This document shows, one piece after another, positions 17,857-26,696 of a DNA stretch of 64,000 bases. The notes beneath the pieces were generated by a model, which did no database searches, was not told the DNA's origin, and worked only from the letters and a program-made list of their open reading frames with translations. This DNA comes from Filibacter tadaridae (GTDB taxonomy: Bacteria; Bacillota; Bacilli; Bacillales_A; Planococcaceae), in assembly GCF_900609045.1 (NCBI RefSeq), contig NZ_UXAV01000042.1:248001-312000 (forward strand), in the 5' to 3' direction. A program made the translations under genes and the position numbers. How positions within the stretch are numbered: the stretch's first letter is position 1; every line of letters begins with the position of its first letter.

Positions 17857-18915
17857 TCATAGCAAAAAGAAACCGATTCCCATGATTATATAGGCGGAAA
17901 ATAATATCAGCCCCTCGAACCAATTCGATTCACCATCATTACATAGATTGATGACCAAGAACGACGCAGCTACCATTGCAACCAATTCTGGAATCGTAAA
18001 GACAAGCGCCATTTGATTCGGCATGAATATGGATATGATGACTAGTACTGGTGCAACGAACATGGCAACTTGTAAGGTTGAACCGACGGCAATTTCCACG
18101 GATACATCCATCTTATTTTTTACAGCCATCGTGACAGCGGATACGTGCTCAGCTGCATTTCCTACTATGGCTACGATAATAACGCCTATGAACAACTCCG
18201 TCCATCCAAATTTACTCCCCAGCATTTCAAATGTATGTACCAATTGTTCGGAAACGAAAGCTACAGCTACCGTAGAAAGTAATAAAACGAGAATCGACTT
18301 CTTTTTTGTCCACTCCGGTACCTCTTCCTCCACTTCACCCTCTTTATTATCTGAAGAAGTGAAAACACCGCGATGTGTGACAAGTTTGAAAAACAATCCT
18401 GCAAGATAAAGTGCAATGAGAACGATTGCAATCCCAATACTCAAATTGAATGTCGTTTTACTATCCATTGAGGTTGAAAATACTTCCGGAATTACGAATG
18501 CAATGATAATGGCAAATATCAGTAGCCCTGAATTGTATTGTGCATCATGCAAACTGAAATTCTGACGTTTATATTTAATACCACCTGCAAAAAATGACAA
18601 GCCCAGTACAAGTAACAAGTTCCCTAGAACAGAGCCTGTCAGCGAGGCCAAGACGATTCCTACCATACCTGCCTTCAACGTGAAAATAGAAATGATCAGT
18701 TCTACAGCATTTCCAAATGTCGCATTCAACAATCCGCCGACTCTCGGACCGCTAACGATTGCAAGGCTTTCTGTTGCGCGGCCTATGTATCCTGAAAGTC
18801 CAATGATACTAATGCAGCAAAGAATGAACATAAGGAAGTCCGACCAGTTAAGAAATGCACCAGCAATGACAAGCGGTACGCCTGCGAAAACGACTACAGC
18901 AAATAGCCTATTCAT
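17857..18915 (-). CDS. Ca2+/H+ antiporter (ChaA/YfkE-like)
   Basis: A 352-residue membrane exchanger of the CaCA superfamily with two homologous halves. Each contains an alpha-repeat: GLLNATFGNAVELIIS in the first and VGNAAEHVSAVTMAVKNKMD in the second, with the conserved acidic residues for Ca2+. About eleven hydrophobic helices are visible, with an acidic loop (EGEVEEEVPEW) in the middle. I chose the ATG at 18915 because AAGAGGAG lies seven bases upstream and the product then starts MNRLFAVVVFAGVPL, as in Bacillus YfkE-type proteins; in-frame codons further upstream lack a site. Confidence 0.9.
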   Translation of the reverse strand: MNRLFAVVVFAGVPLVIAGAFLNWSDFLMFILCCISIIGLSGYIGRATESLAIVSGPRVGGLLNATFGNAVELIISIFTLKAGMVGIVLASLTGSVLGNLLLVLGLSFFAGGIKYKRQNFSLHDAQYNSGLLIFAIIIAFVIPEVFSTSMDSKTTFNLSIGIAIVLIALYLAGLFFKLVTHRGVFTSSDNKEGEVEEEVPEWTKKKSILVLLLSTVAVAFVSEQLVHTFEMLGSKFGWTELFIGVIIVAIVGNAAEHVSAVTMAVKNKMDVSVEIAVGSTLQVAMFVAPVLVIISIFMPNQMALVFTIPELVAMVAASFLVINLCNDGESNWFEGLILFSAYIIMGIGFFLL

Positions 18916-19175
18916 CAGTTCACTCCTCTTACTCATTATGATTCCATTAACTATCTTTCCCTTGGGATGTAAATGTAAACGTACTGGCTTTCTCTTAACA
19001 ATCAAGATCATTATTAGATTCATGTATATATTCTAGCGGTGTTGGATACTACTAATTGCAGCAACACAACTTTCGCTATCTTTCGCTAGGAACCCCCCTC
19101 CTAGTAGATAGCGAAATGTATTCTGTAGCTAGTCGAGTACAGGATAAATTTAGGAAGAAGGAGGAAATACATCAT

Positions 19176-20006
19176 ATGAAAAGATTATTTGTTGGATTAG
19201 TTGTAATGGGTGCATTATCCTTGGGTTCATTAATTGGACAGGCTTCCGCATCTACTAATCATATCGTAAAGCCGGGTGATACGTTATGGAACATTGCACT
19301 TGCCAACGATGTTAGTGTTGAAAACCTACTAGCCTGGAATGCGTTGGACTCTACTCTTATCCAACCGTCCCAAGAGATAAAGATTGAAAAAGGAAGCAAT
19401 GTTCACAAATATACTGTTGTTGCAGGGGATACACTTTTTGAAATAGCTGAAAGTCATAACATCAAACTTAATGACTTAATGAGACTGAACAACATTTCAG
19501 ATCACTTAATACTTCCCGGCCAACAGTTGATTTTAGATGGCGATGACATTTCGATGGATTATACAAATTTACATCCCACATCTAGAACAAAAACGATCGA
19601 GGCTAGAACACCTATGCAAACCCGTAAAGTGGCAATCGCATCAGAGCAGACACCTCCACCGGTAGAAGTACAGAAAGAAGTATCAAAACCAGCTGTAGTT
19701 CCTGCTGCATCCACAGGAACTGAAATGTTGGTAACTGCAACTGCATATACGGCGTATTGCGAAGGCTGTTCCGGTGTCACTTATACGGGGATAGATCTCC
19801 GTTCAAATCCTGACCAAAAAGTGATTGCAGTGGATCCGTCTATCATTCCATTAGGCTCTCGCGTTTGGGTAGAGGGATATGGAGAAGCAATAGCTGGCGA
19901 TATAGGCGGTGCGATTAAGGGACATATTATCGATGTCTTTATCGAAAATAAGCAAGATGCTCTAAAATGGGGACGGAAAAAAATAAAGATAAAAGTTTTG
20001 AACTGA
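19176..20006 (+). CDS. Secreted LysM/3D-domain cell-wall protein (YocH-like)
   Basis: A 276-residue exported protein. A signal peptide (MKRLFVGLVVMGALSLGSL...ASA) precedes two LysM peptidoglycan-binding repeats (HIVKPGDTLWNIA and YTVVAGDTLFEIA). A low-complexity linker and a C-terminal 3D domain follow, with three aspartates typical of lytic transglycosylase-like folds (IAVDPSIIPLGSRVWVEGYG, AGDIGGAIKGHIIDVF). Architecture matches YocH/YuiC-type autolysins. Start ATG follows GGAGGA; upstream in-frame sequence is leader. The leader includes a hairpin around TTTCGCTAT...ATAGCGAAA (19072-19113). Confidence 0.88.
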   Translation: MKRLFVGLVVMGALSLGSLIGQASASTNHIVKPGDTLWNIALANDVSVENLLAWNALDSTLIQPSQEIKIEKGSNVHKYTVVAGDTLFEIAESHNIKLNDLMRLNNISDHLILPGQQLILDGDDISMDYTNLHPTSRTKTIEARTPMQTRKVAIASEQTPPPVEVQKEVSKPAVVPAASTGTEMLVTATAYTAYCEGCSGVTYTGIDLRSNPDQKVIAVDPSIIPLGSRVWVEGYGEAIAGDIGGAIKGHIIDVFIENKQDALKWGRKKIKIKVLN

Positions 20007-20038
20007 TTTAGTAAATAACGTTTTTCCAACAATAGATG

Positions 20039-20084
20039 CCCCGTAACAGTATGATTAATCATTGTCCTGTTACGGGGTATTTTC
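20039..20084 (+). terminator. Terminator after the LysM/3D gene
   Basis: CCCCGTAACAG (20039-20049) pairs with CTGTTACGGGG (20067-20077), followed by TATTTTC. Confidence 0.82.
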
Positions 20085-20257
20085 TCGTCTTTAATTCGAT
20101 TGACCGACATATCGGGAAACACACTTATCTTTTAGCGCGTATTTTTCGGAAATCCATTTTGTTCATCATTCGTTCAAATACATCCGTTTATTTACATATG
20201 AATATGCTTGGACATCCACTATAATGGACTTATATTATAGAAGGAGTTGGACAAGAT

Positions 20258-21991
20258 TTGAAGTTTTTTTCAACGTTTGCAACGAAGATTGTCGCCCTGG
20301 CCCTCTTAGTCATTGGAATAACAGTAAGTGTAGGGTGGTACTTTTTAGGTGCAAATGATGAAATCCCTATTTCATTTCCAGAATTAGAAAATATAATTCA
20401 AAATCACAACGGTCAAACCGTTTTACTTAATGAAAAAGCGGATGGGACTGTCCATTTGGAAACAAAAGATGCTCTTTATGTGACACGTGTCCGTCCTCAA
20501 AGCCAACTGGTAGAACAACTAGTCGAAAAATATAAGCTCACATATTCCTATTCTTCACAAAATATATCGGGTAGTCTGCTACTTGGAGGCATACTACTAG
20601 TACTATTGGTCACGTTCATCATCCTTCATAAAAAAGGGAAAATTGGTGCAGGTGCTTCTGCCATGAAAAATAGCGCATCCAAAGCGACTCCTTTACCTGA
20701 TATCACCTTAACGGATATTGGTGGGTTACCTGAAGAAATGAAAGAAGAGATTTCACAGACATTATCGATTCTAAAAGACCCGCAACGATCAGCTCAACTT
20801 GGCATACAGGCTCCGAAAGGGATTTTGTTGTATGGACCGCCCGGCACAGGAAAGACATTACTTGCACAGGCAATCGCAAAAGAACTGGGGGCAACATTCT
20901 TTTCTTCTAGCGGGGCGGCATTCACTGAACTGTTTGTGGGCGTGGGCGCTTCACGAATTCGTTCCCTTTTCCAAAATGCCCGTAAACAACAGTCCGCAGT
21001 TATTTTCATCGATGAAGTGGATGCACTTGCCGGAAAGCGGAAACCTCATGGCGGTGAAGAAGCGGAAAAAACGTTAACGGAACTACTCGTTCAATTGGAT
21101 GGAGGAAACAATAATGGGGGCGTGCTGTTTATAGCAGCAACCAACCGCAAAGACATGCTCGATGAAGCATTCCTTCGTCCCGGCCGAATCGACTTTTCTT
21201 TCCAACTTCCTCTTCCAGATACATTTGGTAGAAGAGAAATTATCAATATCCATACGAAAGGCAAACGATTGTGTGAGGATGTAGTTGCTTCATTGGACGT
21301 GTTAGCTGAAAGTACGTCCGGTTTTTCCGGCGCGGAACTCAGTTCGCTTTTTGAGATGGCCAGCCGAAAAGCCATTCGAAATGGTCGCGAGGAGATTAAC
21401 AGAAGTGATCTTGATTTTGCAATTGACCGTACAATACTGGGGAGTACCTCCCGTTCGTTGAACGATCCTGAAACGAAGCGACGAGTTGCGATTCATGAAT
21501 CGGGACATGCATTGATTGCAGTGCTTACGAAGCCTAATTCAGTAAGAAAAGCAACAATTATTCCCCGAGGACAAGCTCTGGGTTATGTCGCCCCTATTCA
21601 AAAAGAGCTTCATCTTCAAACAGCTAGCGAACTGTTGGACCAAGTAAGTATGATTCTTGCTGGTGGGGTTGCAGAACGAATCTATCTCGGCGAGCATAGT
21701 ATCGGCGTAGGCGGTGATGTCCAGCAGGCAAAAGACATTATTGAAAGAATGGTTGATACCGGTTTACTGCAAGATAGTTTCACGCTTACATTTAATAAGG
21801 GTGAAAAAGAAGAGCAGATGCAGATCTTATTTGAGTCTGCCATTAAAAAAACAGAGAGTCTTATCCGCAACCATGCAGCTGAATTCGAGAATTTAGTGGA
21901 AATATTATTCCAAAAAGAAACACTTGATGGTTCCGAGGTCCAGCAGATTATCAGTGGTACGGCAGTTGCCGCGATGGATCCACATTTCTAA
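20258..21991 (+). CDS. FtsH-type membrane AAA+ zinc protease (second-FtsH candidate)
   Basis: A 577-residue protein with FtsH architecture. TM1 spans about residues 8-29, with a short extracytoplasmic region, then TM2 at about 105-122 and an AAA+ ATPase with Walker A GPPGTGKT, Walker B FIDEVDAL and SRH DEAFLRPGRIDF. The M41 protease has HESGH zinc ligands and a later GGDVQQAKDI aspartate segment. It lacks the long charged C-terminal tail of housekeeping FtsH, is shorter than usual (about 640-670), and is not next to tilS/hpt, so it is probably an extra paralogue. TTG start behind AAGGAG. Confidence 0.9.
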   Translation: MKFFSTFATKIVALALLVIGITVSVGWYFLGANDEIPISFPELENIIQNHNGQTVLLNEKADGTVHLETKDALYVTRVRPQSQLVEQLVEKYKLTYSYSSQNISGSLLLGGILLVLLVTFIILHKKGKIGAGASAMKNSASKATPLPDITLTDIGGLPEEMKEEISQTLSILKDPQRSAQLGIQAPKGILLYGPPGTGKTLLAQAIAKELGATFFSSSGAAFTELFVGVGASRIRSLFQNARKQQSAVIFIDEVDALAGKRKPHGGEEAEKTLTELLVQLDGGNNNGGVLFIAATNRKDMLDEAFLRPGRIDFSFQLPLPDTFGRREIINIHTKGKRLCEDVVASLDVLAESTSGFSGAELSSLFEMASRKAIRNGREEINRSDLDFAIDRTILGSTSRSLNDPETKRRVAIHESGHALIAVLTKPNSVRKATIIPRGQALGYVAPIQKELHLQTASELLDQVSMILAGGVAERIYLGEHSIGVGGDVQQAKDIIERMVDTGLLQDSFTLTFNKGEKEEQMQILFESAIKKTESLIRNHAAEFENLVEILFQKETLDGSEVQQIISGTAVAAMDPHF

Positions 21992-22001
21992 AAAATCTAA
22001 G

Positions 22002-22051
22002 CATCCAAGTCTTTAAACCAGGTACGTTGGTTTAGAGACTTGGATTTTTTT
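22002..22051 (+). terminator. Terminator after the FtsH-like gene
   Basis: An 18-base stem, ATCCAAGTCTTTAAACCA (22003-22020) with TGGTTTAGAGACTTGGAT (to 22045, one wobble), ends in a T-run. Confidence 0.88.
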
Positions 22052-22221
22052 GATGCCTAACATTTTTACAGCATCATACGTTTCCCGCATAGTATATCCT
22101 TCCCTATCTGAATACTACCAAGTGTCGTTGTTTTATTGAAAATGAACCTCCGCCATGTTTTTTCTATTTAATAGAAAAAACTTCTTGATTATGGTATTCG
22201 TTTTGATTTATTATAGAAAAA

Positions 22222-22243
22222 TGTTATGAAGGAATTTATAACA
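22222..22243 (+). promoter_or_regulatory. Inverted repeat upstream of glnA
   Basis: TGTTAT (22222-22227) and ATAACA (22238-22243) are separated by ten bases, just ahead of the ribosome site. The half-sites resemble those of GlnR/TnrA operators (TGTNAN7TNACA), but the spacing is longer than the consensus, so this is only a candidate operator. Confidence 0.3.
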
Positions 22244-22268
22244 AATGGGCGTTAAGGAGAGTGGCATG

Positions 22269-23603
22269 ATGAGGAATTATACAAAACAAGACATTCGGAA
22301 ATTTGTAGAGGAAGAAAACGTGAATTTCATCCGACTACAGTTTTCTGATATATTAGGCATGATTAAAAACGTGGAGATTCCCATCAGCCAGCTGGATAAG
22401 GCATTGGATAACAAAATGATGTTCGATGGTTCATCTATCGAAGGATTTGTTCGCATTGAGGAATCGGATATGTATCTTATTCCTGATTTGAATACATGGA
22501 TGGTATTCCCTTGGCCTTCCGGAAAAGGGAAAGTTGCACGGATTATCTGTGATGTTTCACTTGCGGATGGATCACCTTTTGCAGGAGATCCACGTGGTAA
22601 CTTAAAACGCATCCTGGTAGAAATGAAGGAGCTTGGATTCACTGATTTCAATCTTGGGCCTGAACCTGAATTCTTCTTGTTTAAATTAGATGAAAATAAG
22701 CAACCCACTATGGAACTGAATGACAACGGTGGCTATTTCGACCTTGCCCCAATGGACCTCGGGGAAGATTGTCGACGTGATATCGTCTTGGAACTTGAAG
22801 CATTGGGCTTTGAAATTGAGGCATCCCATCACGAGGCTGCACCCGGACAACACGAAATCGATTTCAAGTATGCCGACGTACTTACTGCATGCGACAACAT
22901 TCAAACCTTTAAACTAGTTGTCAAGACAATTGCACGTAAACACGGCTTGCACGCGACCTTTATGCCTAAGCCACTTTTCGGCGTCAGTGGATCAGGCATG
23001 CATTGCAATGTATCCTTGTTCAAGGATGATGAAAATGCTTTCTTCGATGAAAATGGTGAATTGAAACTCAGCAAAACAGCCTACCAATTCATGGCTGGTG
23101 TCCTCGACCACACTCGGGGCTTTACAGCAGTAACCAATCCCACTGTCAATTCATACAAACGACTTGTTCCCGGCTATGAAGCTCCCTGTTACATTGCTTG
23201 GTCTGCACAAAACCGCAGCCCGCTTATTAGGATTCCTGCGTCACGTGGCATCAGCACGCGCGTTGAAGTACGTTCAGTGGACTCTGCCGCAAATCCGTAC
23301 CTTGCAATGGCGGCGATACTCAAAGCTGGTTTGGATGGTATCAAGCGAAAACTCGAACCACCAAAGCCTGTCGACCGTAATATTTACGAGATGCATTTGA
23401 CTGAACTTAAAGAACTTGGAATCGGTACGTTACCAACTGACCTTGACCATGCGCTTATCGCACTAAGTGAAGATGACGTTATTCAGGATGCGCTCGGAAG
23501 TCATATCTTTGAAAACTTCATGGCGGAGAAGAAAATAGAATGGGATGGTTATCGGATCACCGTACATCCTTGGGAAATAGATAGATATATGAAAATGTAC
23601 TAG
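22269..23603 (+). CDS. glnA: Glutamine synthetase, type I
   Basis: A 444-residue GS, the length of Bacillus GlnA and nearly colinear with it. [19 protein letters not shown] holds metal-site residues. [56 protein letters not shown] and the [16 protein letters not shown] segment follow. It makes glutamine from glutamate, ammonia and ATP. Bacillus GlnA is usually downstream of glnR; no glnR is here, so this copy is autonomous. I chose the second of two adjacent ATGs, nine bases after AAGGAG. The adenylylation-type tyrosine context of enteric GS is not apparent. Confidence 0.95.
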   Translation: MRNYTKQDIRKFVEEENVNFIRLQFSDILGMIKNVEIPISQLDKALDNKMMFDGSSIEGFVRIEESDMYLIPDLNTWMVFPWPSGKGKVARIICDVSLADGSPFAGDPRGNLKRILVEMKELGFTDFNLGPEPEFFLFKLDENKQPTMELNDNGGYFDLAPMDLGEDCRRDIVLELEALGFEIEASHHEAAPGQHEIDFKYADVLTACDNIQTFKLVVKTIARKHGLHATFMPKPLFGVSGSGMHCNVSLFKDDENAFFDENGELKLSKTAYQFMAGVLDHTRGFTAVTNPTVNSYKRLVPGYEAPCYIAWSAQNRSPLIRIPASRGISTRVEVRSVDSAANPYLAMAAILKAGLDGIKRKLEPPKPVDRNIYEMHLTELKELGIGTLPTDLDHALIALSEDDVIQDALGSHIFENFMAEKKIEWDGYRITVHPWEIDRYMKMY

Positions 23604-23710
23604 GTATGAAAAGGAGCCGACCTCTTGTGTGTGAACTGTCCCTTGTAATACGGACACTTATAAAAAGAACCACTAGTATTGGTTGAACTAAAAAGTCTCA
23701 CTTACAACAC

Positions 23711-23800
23711 TAGGCGCTTGGGAGTGCCTCCCGCGATAGGCCTGATAGAACCACTATCAGGCTTATCGCTTCGGCTACCCCAGTAGACACCTTCGCTGAG
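23711..23800. repeat. Three-copy palindromic repeat, copy B
   Basis: Shares GCGCTTGGG-type left end, GCCTCCCGCGAT and CTTCGGCTACCCC with copies at 8.7 and 61.3 kb. Its middle forms its own hairpin (GCCTGATAG...CTATCAGGC). It lies between glnA and an IS3 remnant. Confidence 0.72.
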
Positions 23801-23835
23801 GATTACGGTGAAATTATAAGTTCAACAAATATAGT

Positions 23836-24012
23836 TTAACTTGCTAGTAGATGACCTCGATATTGTGCCGGTGTCATCTTTTTTAAATCCCACTGATAAC
23901 GATACGAATTATATTCAAGTATATAGCAATCAATCAGCCGCTTTAGTTCTTCAAAGTTCTTACAAACTGCGGAATCCACGTCATCTTTTGAACATCCCAT
24001 GACACACAGCAC
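23836..24012 (-). pseudogene. IS3-family transposase remnant (C-terminal 58 codons)
   Basis: Reading right to left, the frame encodes a tail ending NSYRYQWDLKKMTPAQYRGH followed by LLAS and a stop. I recognise this as the conserved C-terminus of IS150/IS3-type OrfB (the YNxxRxQWxLKxMTPxxYR block). The upstream integrase core with its DDE residues is gone, and no inverted repeats are evident. It lies between glnA and the first cassette of the array. The remaining bases to 24166 show no gene. Confidence 0.75.
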
Positions 24013-24166
24013 TCTTGCAATGGATCCACCAGGTAAAACAGGAAATTGGATTAACCTCTATACATAATCTCTCGTGCCACAACGGTCATGACGGTTGTGT
24101 CTTCAGCATGTCTTCATTGTCCAATTTCGGCAAATCCCTCTTTTTAAATATCCTTACTCAAGAAAA

Positions 24167-24222
24167 TAGTCCTAATATGTACGACTGGCGCTAATCTTTA
24201 TCAGAGAGTAGCCCCCGTTTGT
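24167..24222 (-). repeat. Cassette repeat R1 (array edge, diverged)
   Basis: TAGTCCTAAT then ACTGGCGCTAATC and GCCCCCGTTTGTG match the ACTGGCGCTAATCC subfamily (see 42105, 50587, 56150). It lies 11 bases beyond the stop of the small membrane-protein gene. Confidence 0.6.
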
Positions 24223-24232
24223 GTACTATTTT

Positions 24233-24520
24233 TTATTGAGTTATAACAACGTATCCAAGCCAGCCAATCAATATTATAATTGGCAAAATTAACAAAGCCG
24301 ATAACCATCTCATATGTTTTCTAAGCGATAAAGCTGCACCAAGATAAAACAATGGCAAGATTAACCCCCACCATCTGAATAGTGGTGTAGCAGCTAAGTA
24401 AAGTGAAAATGGTATTATTAACAAGAAAGAAATAACGAGAAACAGTGGCTTTTTCTTACTTAAGGCAACAAATGAAAAGATAATTGAAGCGAGCATAAAC
24501 GGCCAAAAAAGTAAAACCAT
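24233..24520 (-). CDS. Small membrane protein, unknown
   Basis: A 95-residue, very hydrophobic protein with about four short helices (MVLLFWPFMLASIIFSFVAL, PLFLVISFLLIIPFSLYLAA, WGLILPLFYLGAALSL, LLILPIIILIGWLGYVV). I do not recognise a family. Start ATG at 24520, six bases after AAAGGAGA. First unit of the repeat-separated gene array; R1 follows its stop codon and R2 precedes it. Confidence 0.7.
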   Translation of the reverse strand: MVLLFWPFMLASIIFSFVALSKKKPLFLVISFLLIIPFSLYLAATPLFRWWGLILPLFYLGAALSLRKHMRWLSALLILPIIILIGWLGYVVITQ

Positions 24521-24571
24521 ATTCGTTCTCCTTTCTTTTAACAAATAATTTAATTTATTTATCTCCTTTTC

Positions 24572-24632
24572 AACTAAATGGCGCTATTACTGAATGGGCG
24601 CAAATTTTTTTCAAGAAAAGCGCCCTTGTGCT
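24572..24632 (-). repeat. Cassette repeat R2
   Basis: TGGCGCTATT at the left, GGGCGC in the centre and GCGCCC at the right (plus-strand view); GGGCGC and GCGCCC can pair. Six bases from the stop of the lipoprotein gene; the 3' tail CATTTAGTTGAA (minus view) is close to the family tail. Confidence 0.8.
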
Positions 24633-24638
24633 TAATAG

Positions 24639-25196
24639 CTATTTATACCCACCTTTAGATTCGGGAAGTTCTATATATTGCTCCTTACTTCTAATAATAC
24701 TAAATACGTAATTTCGCAACTCAAGTAGTTGCTTTGCATCGTCGGTAGGTTCACAGTATGCCCCTGATACAGTTTGGGTTATGTTTTCGCCGTTGATGGT
24801 AATTTTCCATTCATCCTCTTCGTATGGTTCTTGTGTGCAAATGGTTCCGTTTATAGGTTTGGGGGTAAACTTTTTCGTTTCCACTATATTAATTTCTTTC
24901 ATTTTCTCATAAACTCCATCCATTTCCTCATCTGTCAAGGTTACATCTGCCGTTGCTGTTCCATCTGTTATTAAATCCTTGGTCACTGTACCTTTGAATG
25001 TGTTGATTTCATTATTTTTCCCCACGCCAAACTGAATGGAAAACCCAAAGTCATTGGGCATATCTTCCGGCATAGCTTGAACAGTAGAACCAGTCTCGTT
25101 TGAACGTGAAACATCAACTTCATTCGAATCCTTATTTAATTGGTTACATGCGCTCAAAACAAAGACGAATAAAATAAAAGATATTAACTTTTTCAA
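24639..25196 (-). CDS. Putative lipoprotein, unknown
   Basis: A 185-residue protein with a lipoprotein signal peptide (MKKLISFILFVFVLSACNQ; lipobox LSAC). The mature part is acidic and soluble, containing TGTVQAMPEDMPNDFGFS-like and NGTICTQEPYEEDEW segments with two cysteines. It should be anchored to the outer face of the membrane. I do not recognise the family. Single-gene unit bounded by R2 (6 bases after its stop) and R3. Confidence 0.78.
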   Translation of the reverse strand: MKKLISFILFVFVLSACNQLNKDSNEVDVSRSNETGSTVQAMPEDMPNDFGFSIQFGVGKNNEINTFKGTVTKDLITDGTATADVTLTDEEMDGVYEKMKEINIVETKKFTPKPINGTICTQEPYEEDEWKITINGENITQTVSGAYCEPTDDAKQLLELRNYVFSIIRSKEQYIELPESKGGYK

Positions 25197-25256
25197 CTAA
25201 ACCCCTCCTGTATTAGTAGACGGTTAATAGTTAAATAAGTTACCTGTTTGTTCCAG

Positions 25257-25316
25257 AAAAGGCCTAATACTGAATAATCGCAGATTCTTACTTTGGAAAC
25301 GCGCCCATTTATCGAA
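25257..25316 (-). repeat. Cassette repeat R3
   Basis: AAGGCCTAAT left box, GGAAACGCGCCC right box; the centre (ATCGCAGATTCTTAC) is diverged but of the same spacing. It follows the 77-residue gene stop by about a dozen bases. Confidence 0.65.
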
Positions 25317-25327
25317 CAAGTTGATAC

Positions 25328-25561
25328 TTATTTTTTAGGCATAGCGAACGTCACGGAAATACCATTGTTTTCTTCGATTTTCATAAATATTTCATTAAGA
25401 ACTTCTAACGCCCTTTCATTTGATTCATACTTCCCCAAGTCTTTACTCCATTCGTCTAAAGTCGAACTACTGACAAATCCTTTTATTTTTTTCCCGTTTA
25501 CAGTAACTTCTTTTACATTTATCAAACTTTTCTTGTCTTGTGTAGAAATCCATAACATAGA
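25328..25561 (-). CDS. Small conserved-looking protein, unknown
   Basis: A 77-residue soluble protein with a strand-rich start (WISTQDKKSLINVKEVTVNG) and a DEWSKDLGKYESNERALEVL helix, ending SVTFAMPKK. Proteins of this shape occur as small ORFs in Bacillus mobile DNA, but I cannot name a function. I prefer the ATG at 25561, seven bases from GGGATGAG, over another ATG nine bases earlier that touches the purine-rich site. Single-gene unit between R3 and R4. Confidence 0.68.
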   Translation of the reverse strand, partial: SMLWISTQDKKSLINVKEVTVNGKKIKGFVSSSTLDEWSKDLGKYESNERALEVLNEIFMKIEENNGISVTFAMPKK

Positions 25562-25603
25562 AAAACTCATCCCTTTCGTTCATATCTATTTCTAATTTGC
25601 ACC

Positions 25604-25667
25604 ACAACTTGGCCCGATAATGAAAAAAGGTCACTTTTTAATGCCGTTAAAGCGCCCGATAATTGAA
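25604..25667 (-). repeat. Cassette repeat R4
   Basis: TTGGCCCGATAA left box and AAAGCGCCCGATAATTG right box, with ATGCCGTTAAAG shared with the 47.9 kb copy. Short central region without a clear GGCGC. Confidence 0.85.
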
Positions 25668-25697
25668 TTGGTTGGTTAAGTAGGTGTCCATGTTATT

Positions 25698-26240
25698 CTA
25701 AAAATCCATTGTACCCAATTCCTTGCCAGTATCCTTATTTAATAGTTTTATTTCTCCACCACCCGGTAGTTTATCGCCTTCAAAATACCAGATATACAGC
25801 CCTTCCAATCGAAGTTTTTCTACTTCGCTCAGTGGCAGCATTGCCAAGTTCAGTATAGTAGCGCGGTCTTCGCCAATTTGGACGATTCGGTCATCACCAT
25901 GCCTAATCAAACCATAGATCAGGTTCTCTCCTTGTCCCTGAGAACCGCTCAAGTTTTCATAACTTCTCTTACTGTCCATTGGGCTCCACGTAAGTATATC
26001 TGCCTTCCATCCAAAGAGATCCTTTTGAACATAGGCAGCTCCCAAATTATTAGTACCTTTTATAAAAAAGAAAAGAGCCTTATCATTTATCTTATAGCCA
26101 GGTATTAACGTTAAATCGTGATCAGCTGCAAATAACGCTTCTTGGGGTTCTGAATAGGAATCTGATTTCTCCGCTATAACCCATATAACAGCAGTAGGGA
26201 TAGCTATTAGGGAAACTGCTATCAGTAGCCACTTTTTCAT
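25698..26240 (-). CDS. Single-pass or secreted protein, unknown
   Basis: A 180-residue protein starting MKKWLLIAVSLIAIPTAVIW, a signal or anchor segment, followed by a soluble domain (SEPQEALFAADHDLTLIPGY, GAAYVQKDLFGWKAD, NLIYGLIRHGDDRIVQIGED). It ends KDTGKELGTMDF. No recognised family. ATG behind GGAAGGTG. It lies between R4 and R5, the gene stop being about 30 bases from R4. Confidence 0.75.
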   Translation of the reverse strand: MKKWLLIAVSLIAIPTAVIWVIAEKSDSYSEPQEALFAADHDLTLIPGYKINDKALFFFIKGTNNLGAAYVQKDLFGWKADILTWSPMDSKRSYENLSGSQGQGENLIYGLIRHGDDRIVQIGEDRATILNLAMLPLSEVEKLRLEGLYIWYFEGDKLPGGGEIKLLNKDTGKELGTMDF

Positions 26241-26275
26241 TAAATCACCTTCCTTACAAACACGAACAATGTTAA

Positions 26276-26340
26276 ACAATCTTGGCCCGTTTGCGATATA
26301 GACGCAATCGCTTATAAAGCAATCGCGCCCGTTCGAAGAA
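26276..26340 (-). repeat. Cassette repeat R5
   Basis: CTTGGCCCGTTTGCG left box, GACGCAATCGCTT centre and AATCGCGCCCGTT right box. The centre is shared with the copy at 37652. Confidence 0.85.
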
Positions 26341-26353
26341 CAACTTAAAGACT

Positions 26354-26566
26354 TCAACTATCCTCCTTATTTTTATCTCCAACATATTTCCACAAGTGAT
26401 ATATCCCCCAAAACAAGATTGCATTTAATAGTAAAAATATGGGAGCCATTAAAGGATTCTCTATAAAATAATTAGATGCAAAGACGGAAATACCTATCAA
26501 AACGATTATGAATGGGATCAGAAGAATCCAATATCGTTTATCTTTAAAAGTTTGAAAACTAAACAT
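26354..26566 (-). CDS. Small membrane protein, unknown
   Basis: A 70-residue protein with two helices (WILLIPFIIVLIGISVFA and APIFLLLNAILFWGIYHLW) and a charged tail (KYVGDKNKEDS). ATG start behind AGGGGTG. Single-gene unit; R5 begins 14 bases after its stop. Confidence 0.7.
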   Translation of the reverse strand: MFSFQTFKDKRYWILLIPFIIVLIGISVFASNYFIENPLMAPIFLLLNAILFWGIYHLWKYVGDKNKEDS

Positions 26567-26623
26567 CTTATCACCCCTATTCCAGTCCGTAAAAAACCCT
26601 AAAAAGTACTACCTTGTTTATCC

Positions 26624-26681
26624 AGCAATTTGGCCCGATTCTAGATGATGCAATCTATTCAATATTTGCACCCGTTTGCAG
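26624..26681 (-). repeat. Cassette repeat R6
   Basis: TTTGGCCCGATTCTAG left box and GCACCCGTTTGCAG right box. 16 bases after the stop of the kinase-like gene. Confidence 0.82.
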
Positions 26682-26696
26682 TACAAATATAATGTT

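Noticed and set aside
18960-18985. WalR operator near the LysM/3D gene
   Set aside because: TGTAAATGTAAA repeats are directly adjacent rather than 11 bases apart, and lie on the far side of the antiporter start.
22222-22243. A genuine GlnR/TnrA box
   Set aside because: Half-sites are right but the spacing is five bases longer than the consensus; kept only as a low-confidence inverted repeat.
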